A stretch of 64,000 nucleotides of DNA from Cesiribacteraceae bacterium YIM B00369 (GCA_017948555.1 JAFMYY010000003.1:62001-126000), one strand, 5' to 3'. Positions 42,886-51,380 are shown, numbered from the stretch's first letter. The notes: generated from the letters alone by a model not told the origin. Translations and numbers: made by a program.

Positions 42886-43842
42886 TCAACATGGCTCGAC
42901 CGGCAATTGCTTTATAGATGGGGTGGTGACTATATTACTTACTCGTTGGTTCTTCTCAATATAATCACTTATATAACTAAGCCCCTTATCTTCAACCTCA
43001 ACATTATTAAATTTAACCGGAAGCCCGGTGGCAAACCACATGGTCTTTCTGTTTTGAAGATGATAATGAATATGTGGTTCTGTGGAGTGCCCTGAATTAC
43101 CGCACCTTCCTATTACCTGTCCTTTCTTTATCCAGTCTCCTTCGTTCACCAGAAAACTATTTTTCCTGATATGAGCGATAAAGCTATACTCATCAGTGGA
43201 ATGCTCAATTATTATAAAATTTCCTCTAAAATCAATAACTTTCCAATCAACTGAGAGGTCTCCTACACCAGGATAATCTCTCACCAGGTTATTTATTTTA
43301 ACAACCTTCCCGTCAGCAGGGGCAAGTATTTCTTTATTGAAACAATAATAATCGGTCAACTCTTTTCCATCATTTTTAAAGGTCTTTCCACCTTCATCTG
43401 CAATAACAAAATCATAAGCGTACCTTTGGGTTAAAATTTCCCAGGAATGAGAATTTTGCTTAACAGAACCACCATTGTAAACCATCCACTTTCCCTTAAA
43501 AGGCAAGTGAAATAAATTTTTGTTATGATAATTGTTTTTGTCAGGTAACCCTTTATAATTCCGGATCAGAATATAAATTTGTCCAAGGTTTTGGAATAAT
43601 ACCTGAGAAAAAATAATTGGGTTGAATTGACTAAGAATAAAGGTCATATAAAAAGGAAATAAAGATTTTCCTCCTGCTTCATTTTCAGCTTCTTGTAAAC
43701 TCTGAAATAGTTTAACCAAACCAAATAAATAGAAAAGCAAAAACCAGTGGAGTAGTTGAATTTCGAAAATTAATCCTACCACTCCTAAAACCCCTAAGTG
43801 CTGAAGGTTTGTCCAAACAAATTTCTGAATCCAGCTTTTCAT
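42886..43842 (-). CDS. membrane-anchored M23-type peptidase
   Basis: Peptidase of 318 residues of the LytM/M23 fold. Two hydrophobic stretches (about 15-48 and 62-90) anchor it in the membrane, and the C-terminal domain starts near residue 115. The conserved Asp is present in YAYDFVIADE (about 143) and the zinc-binding HxH in GHSTEPHIHYHLQ (about 255-257). The first zinc His, which normally lies a few residues before the Asp, is not evident (the local sequence is TQRYAYD), so activity is uncertain. The inserted TDYYCFNKEILAPADGKVVKINN is typical. M23 enzymes cut peptidoglycan cross-links or secreted peptides. Confidence 0.8.
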   Translation of the reverse strand: MKSWIQKFVWTNLQHLGVLGVVGLIFEIQLLHWFLLFYLFGLVKLFQSLQEAENEAGGKSLFPFYMTFILSQFNPIIFSQVLFQNLGQIYILIRNYKGLPDKNNYHNKNLFHLPFKGKWMVYNGGSVKQNSHSWEILTQRYAYDFVIADEGGKTFKNDGKELTDYYCFNKEILAPADGKVVKINNLVRDYPGVGDLSVDWKVIDFRGNFIIIEHSTDEYSFIAHIRKNSFLVNEGDWIKKGQVIGRCGNSGHSTEPHIHYHLQNRKTMWFATGLPVKFNNVEVEDKGLSYISDYIEKNQRVSNIVTTPSIKQLPVEPC

Positions 43843-44165
43843 TTTTTTTTAGTCATCAATTTGTATAAACACACCACAGTGGTCTATACTTTGGTTCTAT
43901 TGCTCCTCCAACACAAGCTGTGGCTGTTTTAAAGAAAAGCAACCCAGCGGATCTTAGTTATTTTTGACTTACTTGAATAAATAGATCTAATCCATCATGT
44001 ATTCCTATTTTTTGGTTGATAAAGGAAAGGGCATTTTCACTACAATGCCAGGTGAAAATTTAAATACAGGAAATTGATGAATGCTGAAATATGGGTAACT
44101 CTATTCACGACAGGCATTCCGCTGCGTCCACTGAAATCCACCTTCTGCATCTAATTATTTAAAAT
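43843..44165. other. non-coding gap
   Basis: About 320 bp between the peptidase and XRE genes. No ORF, RNA or repeat recognised. Confidence 0.45.
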
Positions 44166-44366
44166 TCAGTCAAACTCCTCTAACCGGAAGATATCCTCCA
44201 CTCTTTTAGTAAGAACTTTGGCAAGCTTTAACGACAGTAAAACAGAGGGGGTATACTTATTAAGTTCAATTGAAATAATGGTCTGTCGTGAAACACTCAC
44301 CAGTTCTGCTAACTGAACCTGTGTAAGTTGCTTCCTGAGACGCTCTTCTTTCAGAGAATTCTTCAT
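44166..44366 (-). CDS. XRE-family helix-turn-helix regulator
   Basis: A 66-residue DNA-binding protein that is essentially one HTH_3 domain: LRKQLTQVQLAELVSVSRQTIISIELNKYTPSVLLSLKLAKVL. This matches the YozG/YgzD-like small regulators that pair with a membrane protein. It overlaps the upstream membrane protein gene by one base. Such pairs typically autoregulate or control exporters and envelope functions; the target here is not visible. Confidence 0.85.
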   Translation of the reverse strand: MKNSLKEERLRKQLTQVQLAELVSVSRQTIISIELNKYTPSVLLSLKLAKVLTKRVEDIFRLEEFD

Positions 44367-44818
44367 TACCTCAGCTTAAAATGAAGAATATAATTAAACC
44401 TACCAATGAATGACAGCCAGAAAAGAAGGATTGATAAAATAAAGAATAACATCAGACCTGCATCTTTAGGTTCTCCAACAATAATCATAAAAAGAAAACC
44501 AGCGATTGTAAAAATGATCTGAACAAGGGCTGCAAATTGAAAACTGTCCAATCTTGTTCTCTGTACCATTTCATCTTCAATTTTCTCCCTGGAGAAGGAA
44601 ACAAAATAAATTCCACCAAGAAAGGATAAGAAGGATATTGTTCCTATGATGGCATTCACAACACGAAAAAGTATAACAGTAGAGCTGTTTGGTTCACCGA
44701 CAATATGGGTGAGCATTTCCGATATATAGCCAGATTGCATTAACAGCCAAATAGCAAAGCCTAGCGGTGCAATTACAGCACCTGTTTTCTTAAAGCGGTT
44801 AGGAAGAAGAAGTTTCAT
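44366..44818 (-). CDS. four-helix membrane protein paired with XRE regulator
   Basis: Membrane protein of 150 residues with four predicted helices (about 14-30, 48-72, 92-113 and 119-140). It has no conserved catalytic residues that I recognise, and resembles DUF2178-like small membrane proteins that are co-encoded with YozG-type regulators. The short loop FSREKIEDEMVQRTRLDSF between helices 2 and 3 is the most charged part and is a family-like feature. It probably acts as membrane partner or sensor for the XRE protein immediately downstream. Confidence 0.65.
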   Translation of the reverse strand: MKLLLPNRFKKTGAVIAPLGFAIWLLMQSGYISEMLTHIVGEPNSSTVILFRVVNAIIGTISFLSFLGGIYFVSFSREKIEDEMVQRTRLDSFQFAALVQIIFTIAGFLFMIIVGEPKDAGLMLFFILSILLFWLSFIGRFNYILHFKLR

Positions 44819-45011
44819 ATTAGCTCTAATTTAATGGATAAAACGAATGTAAAGTAAACTTTACATAAAACCAAATTATTGTTCCCAAAAGTAATGATTA
44901 TGAACCATGATCTATTTCCAAGCCCGGCTAATGAAAAAAGAAAAAATGCTTCCAGCAAGCAAGGCTATCAAGCCCCGGCAAATCTGAATTAGCCCAAGGC
45001 GTAGCCAGCAT

Positions 45012-45263
45012 CTAATCTATGGGTGGCTTGCTGAGAATCCGCTTATGAATGTCAGACAGTTGCTTTGGTGCTACCTGATTTGGAACACTGGTTTTTACTG
45101 CCTCATCTTCTGTTTTATCCAGCCAATGTTTTACAGTCTGACGGGTAACTTCAAACCTGATTGCCGCTTGCCCGATATTGAGCTGGCCCAGGTGGATTTC
45201 TTCCACCATCCGGCGCATTAAAAGTTCATGCTCTTGCATACCTAACTGATAAAGTTCTTCCAT
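45012..45263 (-). pseudogene. truncated IS orfA-like helix-turn-helix gene (left copy)
   Basis: The 83-residue product has a transposase-type HTH (IGQAAIRFEVTRQTVKHWLDKTE) and little else, so it is probably the 5' part of an IS3-like orfA whose remainder has been lost. Its first 67 codons and upstream sequence are nearly the same as the copy at 48832 in opposite orientation. After about 45063 the two sequences diverge abruptly. It could also be a domesticated small DNA-binding protein, but the shared upstream end sequence favours an IS remnant. Confidence 0.6.
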
Positions 45264-45305
45264 AAGTTAACCATTTTTTCGGTCAGCTTTTTTCAGGACA
45301 AGTCA
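45063..45305 (-). repeat. left copy of a 243-bp inverted repeat (IS end fragment)
   Basis: The reverse complement of this stretch starts TGACTTGTCCTGAAAAAAGC and matches 48790-49032 with only scattered mismatches (about a dozen by eye). The TG-starting outer end followed by an orfA start fits an IS left terminus. The copies face each other across 3.5 kb holding the DUF4249 and TonB receptor genes. Confidence 0.8.
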
Positions 45306-45378
45306 TAATGAAATAAGGCTTAGCAATGATAAAGAACCATCCTTAAAAAATAATTAATTCAAAAAATCAGACAGACTT

Positions 45379-47688
45379 TTAGAATTCTAATTTATAAGCC
45401 ACTGAAGGTACAATAGGAAAGAAGGCATATTGCCTGATTTTGCCATCTTTCTCATAAATGAAATAAGGGTTCAATTTGTTATAGGTATTATAAACCGAAA
45501 TAATCCAGGTTCGTGTTCGTCTCTTTTTTGTTTGCTTTGTGTGATGATAGCTCAGGTCCAGCCGGTGGTAAGCTGGCATTCGGAAATTATTTCTGCTTGT
45601 GTAAAGCGGTTGAGAGCTTAAAAACTCTTTTATTTTTGATGCGCCACCAAACTGTGCAAATGATGGAACGGGATGTTGTATAGTTGCGACCGGAAGCGTT
45701 AAAGCATTTCCGGTATTATAGGTAAACGCAGCTGAAAACTGATTTTTCTTATTAAAATCATAGATCCCCACTACACTTAGGTCATGAGTTCTGTCATATT
45801 TATAGGGAAACTTTTCTCCATTGTTTATTTCCTCAAATTGCCTTGTACTATTAGCTAAAGTGTATGCAAACCAGCCATTGAACTTTCCTGAATTCTTTTT
45901 TGCAAGAAACTCAATCCCTTTTGCAGTTCCTTTGCCTATGGCAACTTTTTCCTCCCAACTCTCATCGATCCCATACAAATAATTTGCACCTTCTTTATAC
46001 TCTATAACATTTTTCATTTCCTTAAGATAACCATCTATGCTAAAAGAATAGCGTTTATCAGGCGTTTGGTATTCAGTTCCTACAGAAAATTGCCGGGACC
46101 TTTGAGGAGCTACCTGTTCTGTTGCAGGAACCCAAAGATCTGTAGGCTGCCCCATTGTAGAGTTAGTCAGCAAATGAAGATATTGTACCAGTTCATCGTA
46201 AGCTGCTTTTACTTTCCAGTTTCGTTGAATCTGGTAGCTTAAAAGGGCGTGGGGTTGAATGTGGAAATAGTTCCTGCCACCAACGCTGTACAATGATTGC
46301 CTGCTACTTAGCAGGAGTTCGAAACCTGAAAAAGTAATAAAATCTTCTAAAAAAAAATTCAGGCTTTTGGTAAATGTTTGCGCTACCGATTTAGTGCCTA
46401 TTTCTGTTTCTCCGGATACAATATGTACTAATTCTGGTCTGAATTCCCTTAACCCCAGCTCCACTCCTCCGGTTAGCTTATGCTGATTATTTGGAAAATG
46501 TTCAATTTGTGAGCGCAGATTTATATCCTGAATATAGGAGGTAATTTCCCTTTCCTGGGTGGAAGTTGAAGTTTTATATAAATCTTTCTGGTGAAAATGA
46601 TAACGGCTAAAGAAAACCAGGTTAGACAGAAAGGTTTTAGGGGAAATTTGATAATTGTGACGACCCAATAAGGTATGATTTCCCCATTTAAACCCGAACT
46701 CAGATTTTGTGCTGCCATCATTCAGGCGATCATAAAACTTATCTCCACTACTGTAAAAACTAACAAAAGCACTGTTTTTATTATTTAAGAGAAAATTAAA
46801 CTTGCCACTGATATCATAAAAATTGTATCCTTTTGAGTTATCCTTTCCGGCATTGGCAAGTTTGAACAATACATCCATCCATGTTCGCCTTCCTGTAAGG
46901 ATAAAAGAGCTTTTCTCCTTTTTAATAGGTCCTTCCCATAAGAAGCTACCAGAAACCGGACTCATAGTAAAGCTCTTCTTAGCGCTATATTTATTTCCTT
47001 CTTTTAGAGTGATGTCAATTACAGAGGAAAGCCTGCCTTCGTAGCGGGAAGAAATGCCGCTCTTGTAAACCCTGACGTCTTTAATGGCCTCCGTATTAAA
47101 GACGGATAAGTAGCCAAAAGCATGGTAAATATTATAAACAGGGACCCCATCAAGTAAAATTAAATTTTGATCGGGACTTCCTCCCCTTACATGCAAACCT
47201 GCACTTCCTTCACTTCCCTGCTTTATTCCCGGCAGGAATTGAAGTGTTTTCATGGCATCAGCTTCTCCGGCAAAACGAGGGGTTTTAAGTAAAGTTTTAC
47301 CGGATATGCTAATAAAGTTAAGATCATTAGAAAAAATACTTGTATCTCTTTTATCTTCTACGGCAACTTCTTTTAGAAAGTACTCCTTAGGGTGAAGTCT
47401 GATATTTAAAGTCTGATCTTTTGTTACGTTCAGTGTTTCCTGAAAAGTATGATAACCTAGCATAGAAGCATTTAACGGAATGGCACCTTCTTTAACACTT
47501 AGCGTATAAAAGCCATATTTATTAGTAGCAAGCCCCGTTAATTTACCATTTATGGTAACATACACATAGGCTCCGATTAGCACTTCTCCCGACAAAGAAT
47601 CAGTAACATATCCATTTATTTGATAGGTATTCTGTCCAAAGCAACTGAAACTTATTACAATAAATAGTAGCAGGAATGATAGTCTCAT
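45379..47688 (-). CDS. TonB-dependent outer membrane receptor with carboxypeptidase-regulatory-like domain
   Basis: Outer membrane active transporter of about 770 residues. The ATG at 47688 gives a clean signal (MRLSFLLLFIVISFSCFGQ); an in-frame extension to 47757 overlaps the upstream gene and lacks a signal. A CarboxypepD_reg-like domain follows (INGYVTDSLSGEVLIGAYVY), then the plug (GLHVRGGSPDQNLILLDGVP, FNTEAIKDVRVYKSGISSRY) and a beta-barrel ending in YKLEF with a terminal Phe. The start lies one base beyond the stop of the DUF4249 gene, so the two are one operon, a pairing common in Bacteroidota. It is smaller than SusC (about 1000 residues). Substrate unknown. Confidence 0.92.
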   Translation of the reverse strand: MRLSFLLLFIVISFSCFGQNTYQINGYVTDSLSGEVLIGAYVYVTINGKLTGLATNKYGFYTLSVKEGAIPLNASMLGYHTFQETLNVTKDQTLNIRLHPKEYFLKEVAVEDKRDTSIFSNDLNFISISGKTLLKTPRFAGEADAMKTLQFLPGIKQGSEGSAGLHVRGGSPDQNLILLDGVPVYNIYHAFGYLSVFNTEAIKDVRVYKSGISSRYEGRLSSVIDITLKEGNKYSAKKSFTMSPVSGSFLWEGPIKKEKSSFILTGRRTWMDVLFKLANAGKDNSKGYNFYDISGKFNFLLNNKNSAFVSFYSSGDKFYDRLNDGSTKSEFGFKWGNHTLLGRHNYQISPKTFLSNLVFFSRYHFHQKDLYKTSTSTQEREITSYIQDINLRSQIEHFPNNQHKLTGGVELGLREFRPELVHIVSGETEIGTKSVAQTFTKSLNFFLEDFITFSGFELLLSSRQSLYSVGGRNYFHIQPHALLSYQIQRNWKVKAAYDELVQYLHLLTNSTMGQPTDLWVPATEQVAPQRSRQFSVGTEYQTPDKRYSFSIDGYLKEMKNVIEYKEGANYLYGIDESWEEKVAIGKGTAKGIEFLAKKNSGKFNGWFAYTLANSTRQFEEINNGEKFPYKYDRTHDLSVVGIYDFNKKNQFSAAFTYNTGNALTLPVATIQHPVPSFAQFGGASKIKEFLSSQPLYTSRNNFRMPAYHRLDLSYHHTKQTKKRRTRTWIISVYNTYNKLNPYFIYEKDGKIRQYAFFPIVPSVAYKLEF

Positions 47689-47689
47689 T

Positions 47690-48670
47690 TTATTTGCAGG
47701 GATTATTATGTAAAGGGAGTAACCTCTGACTGTAACCTGCAAATATTCCTTTACCATTTACAACATTTGAATAATTGATAACCGGCTCAACAAAAGGATT
47801 GGGAGTGTCATTTTCAAAATTGCTGTTGATAAAATTCAATACAGTTGACTTTAAATACCGATCGTATTCCGGGCTGCCGTTAAATACGACTAAATATAAT
47901 CCTAAATAAGAGGGTAGATTTTTAATTGTATGATAGGTGTAAAAATAGCTCGTTTCAAAAGAAAACAGATCCACATTTAAATTAAAAATATCTTTAGTAC
48001 TTTCGTTCATCCGGGTATAAAATGAATAGGAGGTTAATCCCGTATCGCTCGTACTATTAAAATTATCGAAAACACTGCTTCCTGAATAAAGTGAGACCAC
48101 CCACCTTCTCTTCACTTCGGTGGAATCGTAGTAATGGAAAGGAGGGGAATCTAAAAAAACCATTGGGGCGTAGTCTGATACTGCCCCAAGCCAATATCGA
48201 TCCTCTTTATTTACATGCGAAAAATTAACAGTGGCAAATATTTTACCACGAAACATTGTTTGATCAATGTTAAATGGAGTATAACAAGCTGATACTTCCT
48301 CCATTTCGGGAATGGTGGTAGTGGCACTTATAAGAGGATATTCCGGAACTACAACCTCTATAGAATAAGTATTCCCTGCTTCCGGGTATTCCTCTAAATA
48401 GTAGGCTTGTTTTTCCTGGCTATACAAAAGGTTTTCTTTGTACAAACCATTCTCATAAAGCTTTATGGAAGCGTTTTCTACTAAAGGAAATGAATTGCTT
48501 TTGTTAGGGTAAGGCAAGGTTTTACTTACTTTAATACTGATTAAACTGTCCGGGCATAATAAACCGTTTAAGACGATTTGATCTTCATTAGAAGAGTAGT
48601 CAAAATCCTTATCTAACTCACAACTTAAAATTAGAAACAAAAGAAGAGGCACAAAATGTATTTTCTTCAA
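47690..48670 (-). CDS. DUF4249 lipoprotein
   Basis: Outer membrane lipoprotein of 326 residues with lipobox LILSC (Cys16) followed by the DUF4249 pattern: QIVLNGLLCPDSLISIKVSKTLP, ENASIKLYENG, YPEAGNTYSIEVVVP and a C-terminal region ending NGKGIFAGYSQR. DUF4249 proteins are encoded with TonB-dependent receptors, as here with a one-base gap, and are presumed to help surface binding of the receptor's ligand. It is the first gene of the operon, with a hairpin in its leader at 48691-48725. Confidence 0.9.
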   Translation of the reverse strand: MKKIHFVPLLLFLILSCELDKDFDYSSNEDQIVLNGLLCPDSLISIKVSKTLPYPNKSNSFPLVENASIKLYENGLYKENLLYSQEKQAYYLEEYPEAGNTYSIEVVVPEYPLISATTTIPEMEEVSACYTPFNIDQTMFRGKIFATVNFSHVNKEDRYWLGAVSDYAPMVFLDSPPFHYYDSTEVKRRWVVSLYSGSSVFDNFNSTSDTGLTSYSFYTRMNESTKDIFNLNVDLFSFETSYFYTYHTIKNLPSYLGLYLVVFNGSPEYDRYLKSTVLNFINSNFENDTPNPFVEPVINYSNVVNGKGIFAGYSQRLLPLHNNPCK

Positions 48671-48690
48671 TTTTATTAATGTTAAATTTT

Positions 48691-48725
48691 GCTTAATAAA
48701 CGAGGTTTCCTCTCACTTATTAAGC
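48691..48725. promoter_or_regulatory. inverted repeat in the DUF4249-TonB leader
   Basis: GCTTAATAA (48691-48699) pairs with TTATTAAGC (48717-48725), with inner GAGG and CCTC also complementary around a short loop. It lies 21 bp upstream of the DUF4249 start, in its promoter or leader. It could be an operator or an attenuator. There is no T-run downstream on the minus strand. Confidence 0.5.
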
Positions 48726-48789
48726 AAATGAAAATTATTATTTAAATACTACAGGTTGAACAATGTCTTCCTTTAAGTGTACCTGATCC

Positions 48790-49032
48790 TGACTTGTCCT
48801 GAAAAAAGCTGACCGAAAAAATGGTTAACTTATGGAAGAACTTTATCAGTTAGGTATGCAAGAGCATGAACTTTTAATGCGCCGGATGGTGGAAGAAATC
48901 CACCTGGGCCAGCTCAATATCGGGCAAGCGGCAGCCAAATTTGAAGTAACCCGTCAGACTGTAAAACATTGGCTGGATAAAACAGAAGGTGAAGCAGTAA
49001 AAACCAGTGTTCCAGATCAGGTAGCACCAAAG
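48790..49032 (+). repeat. right copy of the 243-bp inverted repeat (IS end fragment)
   Basis: Begins TGACTTGTCCTGAAAAAAGC and stays nearly identical to the reverse complement of 45063-45305 as far as GTAGCACCAAAG, then diverges. The two copies differ at a scatter of positions, so the duplication is not recent. Confidence 0.8.
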
Positions 49033-49077
49033 TCTCTTATTGATAGTAGCGTTTCCTTTGGATCGTTGAGAACCTGA
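48832..49077 (+). pseudogene. truncated IS orfA-like helix-turn-helix gene (right copy)
   Basis: The 81-residue product shares its first 67 residues with the left copy apart from a few substitutions (GQAAAKFEVTRQTVKHWLDKTE), then ends in an unrelated tail of 14 residues (SLIDSSVSFGSLRT) read through the break point. No orfB or right terminal repeat follows. Taken as a decayed IS fragment. Confidence 0.6.
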
Positions 49078-49290
49078 ATCCCATAAACGCTCCTCCAATT
49101 CAAGGCCAGTGTAAGTTTAGCTTTTTGCCGGTTGACAATTACACACTGAAAATTTTTTACCCGCTTTGATCCGGCAACTGGCTTTAAAAAGAATTTGTTA
49201 CTGTAACTTAAGCTCATGTTGTTTCACCTTTAAGTTTTACTATACCGCTTAGTGAAACGAATTCAGAAAAAAGATGAAACCAATCAAAAG
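49078..49290. other. short gap between IS fragment and tRNA
   Basis: A minus-strand ORF of 66 codons (49017-49217, MSLSYSNKFFLKPVAGSKRV) runs into the right IS fragment and stops there. Its N-terminus has some likeness to integrase arm domains, and AGGTGA precedes the start, but this is too weak to call a gene. It may be the 5' stub of a gene cut by the IS. Confidence 0.3.
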
Positions 49291-49336
49291 CAAAAAACCG
49301 CTTCAAAAGCCCTAAGAAAGGTTTTTAAAGCGGTTT
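49291..49336 (-). terminator. terminator after tRNA-Arg
   Basis: AAACCGCTT (49295-49303) pairs with AAGCGGTTT (49328-49336); the minus-strand stem is followed by TTTTTT. It sits about 20 bp beyond the 3' end of the tRNA gene. Confidence 0.8.
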
Positions 49337-49358
49337 GGAATTAGAAAAATCAATTTCG

Positions 49359-49430
49359 TGGTCCCGACAAGAATCGAACTTGTATCTAGAGTTTAGGAAA
49401 CTCCTATTCTATCCATTGAACTACGGGACC
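49359..49430 (-). tRNA. tRNA-Arg (anticodon CCU)
   Basis: The minus strand folds as a full cloverleaf: acceptor GGTCCCG / CGGGACC with discriminator A, D-arm containing AGTTCAATGGATAGAAT, anticodon stem GGAGT / ACTCT with loop TTCCTAA (anticodon CCT, reading AGG), and T-arm ACAAGTTCGATTCTTGT. CCA is not encoded. The variable loop is short. An IS-derived fragment lies about 330 bp away. Confidence 0.95.
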
Positions 49431-49513
49431 AGTAATTAAACTATGGCTCTTTTGCCTTTGAATGCGAATGCAAATTTAGATAATTTCTCACCTGTTTACA
49501 ATTCTTTTCTGCT

Positions 49514-50209
49514 TTATTCCTTTAATTCCAGCAACTCATCTGCTACCATGCTTAAGTCAGGGGCTATAATATCAGGTTTGCCGGCCAGAGGGTATAATTG
49601 CTGACCAGGGCGGGATATAAATGCAGTGTGCCAGCCTGCCCAAACTGCTCCGGCTATGTCCCAGCCATGAGCCGCCACCATTATACCTTCCCTCGGATTT
49701 ATTCCTATCTTACGGTTTGCCCAGCTGTATACCCTGCTATGGGGCTTGTACATACCTGTCTCCTCTACACTCAGCAATTGGCTAAAATACTTTTTCAGTC
49801 CTGAATTAGTCATTTGCTCTTCCAGCGCATTATGAGCTCCATTGGTGAGAGTAACTAAAGTATAGCCTCCGTTTTTGAGCCTTTCCAGTGCTTCCGGAAC
49901 TTCAGGATGGGCAGGAAGAGAGCGCATAGGCTTAAGCACTTCCTTCGCTTTTTCTTCCGAAAGAGAAACATTATTGTTCAGGGCTACCATTTGCAGGGTT
50001 GCAGCACCTATTTCGCTAAAATTGCGGTAATGATCTCCTGCCGTTGCAACCAAAGAATATTGCAGCATTGTGGTAAACCAGAGCGTTACCAGCTCTTCTT
50101 TACCGTTCAAAACCTGTGCAACACTTTCTTTTACAGGCGAAAGGTCCAGAAGGGTTTCGTTAACATCAAAATACACAACTTTGGGGCGTTTCATCTGATC
50201 TGCAGGCAT
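49514..50209 (-). CDS. HAD-superfamily type II 2-haloacid dehalogenase
   Basis: Hydrolase of 231 residues that would displace halide from 2-haloalkanoic acids via an Asp ester. Motif I is YFDVNETLLDL (nucleophile Asp15), motif II is VTLTNGA (Thr then Asn), motif III Lys is in MYKPHSRVY, and the acidic-loop region is MVAAHGWDIAGA, a hallmark of haloacid dehalogenase-type HADs. A later in-frame ATG at residue 6 could also serve as start. The true substrate may be a phosphorylated or non-halogenated compound, since many homologues are annotated only by similarity. Single-gene unit. Confidence 0.83.
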   Translation of the reverse strand: MPADQMKRPKVVYFDVNETLLDLSPVKESVAQVLNGKEELVTLWFTTMLQYSLVATAGDHYRNFSEIGAATLQMVALNNNVSLSEEKAKEVLKPMRSLPAHPEVPEALERLKNGGYTLVTLTNGAHNALEEQMTNSGLKKYFSQLLSVEETGMYKPHSRVYSWANRKIGINPREGIMVAAHGWDIAGAVWAGWHTAFISRPGQQLYPLAGKPDIIAPDLSMVADELLELKE

Positions 50210-50418
50210 ACTGATGAATTTTAATTATTGATTGTTATAACAAGTACGGGAATAATCATAGGGCCGGTGCTTAGTAGTTTTGCTTAAGCGCTTCTCCTGT
50301 CAATGTTTTTCAAATGTACAGGTGCTGATGGCAGCTTTTTTACTGTTCTGCCGCTCATTATTTTTGAGGGTTGAGATAAAAAAGCCGTCATTATAGCCTT
50401 TGGTTCCGGAAGTTATGT

Positions 50419-50904
50419 TCAGCCTTTTTCCTTCCGGTTAAATAATTTGCAGAGGGGGATAAGGGTCGCAAAATTAACAAGGGCTCCTGCTACGCAGTAA
50501 ACACAGATTTTCTTTTGCTTCGTAGCCATGTTATAGAGGTAATAAGCCCCGCCGGCAGCCTGCCCAAGGGAGTTAGCGGCAATGAGGTAATCGAACATAC
50601 TCCTTTTTTTCTTTTTAAGAGCTTCCGAAACCAGTACCAGATTAGCTGCATATAACAGGAGGCTTACCGGACCATCAGGCACTCCGGCTATCTGCGCTTC
50701 TTCTGAGGCATTTACATAATCAGAGTCGAAAAGGTCGCCCGGAAAATCCGGAAGGTGCCTTATAATTCCCAGCTGGTACAAGCTAACGGGCACAAACCCT
50801 GCTATTCCGGCTGCACTTAAAAGAGCAATATCTCTTCTGTTTCCGCCCGCCCTGCCAAACCGATTCCTTATTTTCTGTACCGGAGATTCAGCTTTTTTAC
50901 TCAT
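50419..50904 (-). CDS. VKOR-like membrane protein
   Basis: Membrane protein of 161 residues from the ATG at 50904; an in-frame GTG at 50955 adds a leader of no family character. It has about four hydrophobic helices (IALLSAAGIAGFVPVSLYQL, GPVSLLLYAANLVLVSEAL, MFDYLIAANSLGQAAGGAYY, VAGALVNFATLIPLC) and the CxxC motif ICVYC, as in vitamin K epoxide reductase-like disulfide-forming proteins. The Ser/Thr and paired loop cysteines of canonical VKOR are not evident, so it may be a reduced or specialised member. Function: probable quinone-linked disulfide chemistry; low certainty. Confidence 0.6.
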   Translation of the reverse strand: MSKKAESPVQKIRNRFGRAGGNRRDIALLSAAGIAGFVPVSLYQLGIIRHLPDFPGDLFDSDYVNASEEAQIAGVPDGPVSLLLYAANLVLVSEALKKKKRSMFDYLIAANSLGQAAGGAYYLYNMATKQKKICVYCVAGALVNFATLIPLCKLFNRKEKG

Positions 50905-51337
50905 AAAACCAGTTTTAAAAATAGTTGCCAAAAAATACCCTCCTGCAGAGAGCACGGAATAACAACCTAACCAACAGCAGCTTAGTTATTATTTTTACAG
51001 CTAATTTCTTCAAATTCTTGAATTACAGGTCGGGAGGGGCGGCTGTTCACATTTATTTCATGCCCACTCCGAAGTTTGAAACACCATAGCAGAGCCTGAC
51101 ATAAATCCTGAATAATGAATTACAGCACTAAAAAAGAAGTGTACCCTGAGCGTTGCGGCAGACTTCCCGCCCACCAGACTGTAATCAGCAGAAATATAAA
51201 AACACGGGAAAATACTGAAACCTAATCCAATTGATTCCGTCTTATCTTACACACAATGTTTAACAAACTTTTTCAACTTAGGGTATATAAATTAATTTTT
51301 TAATCTGGCTTGCAATTTCGCAGGTAAAAACCCTGAT
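50905..51337. other. non-coding gap
   Basis: About 430 bp with no convincing gene on either strand. The plus-strand terminator that follows at 51338 has no obvious plus-strand gene before it, so a short transcript could end here. Confidence 0.4.
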
Positions 51338-51380
51338 AGCCCGGCAGTATTTAAAAATTTGCCGGGCTTTTATTTTTTAA
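51338..51380 (+). terminator. plus-strand hairpin terminator with no obvious gene upstream
   Basis: AGCCCGGCA (51338-51346) pairs perfectly with TGCCGGGCT (51360-51368) and is followed by TTTATTTTTT on the plus strand. Neighbouring genes on both sides are minus-strand, so it does not terminate a known gene. On the minus strand it is followed only by a short T-run about 10 nt further on. Confidence 0.7.

Noticed and set aside
45063-49032. Composite transposon carrying the TonB receptor
   Set aside because: The IS ends face inward as truncated left ends; no complete IS, transposase or target-site duplication is seen.
49017-49217. Possible integrase N-terminal stub next to tRNA-Arg
   Set aside because: Likeness to integrase arm domains is weak and the frame ends in the IS fragment; kept only as a hint.
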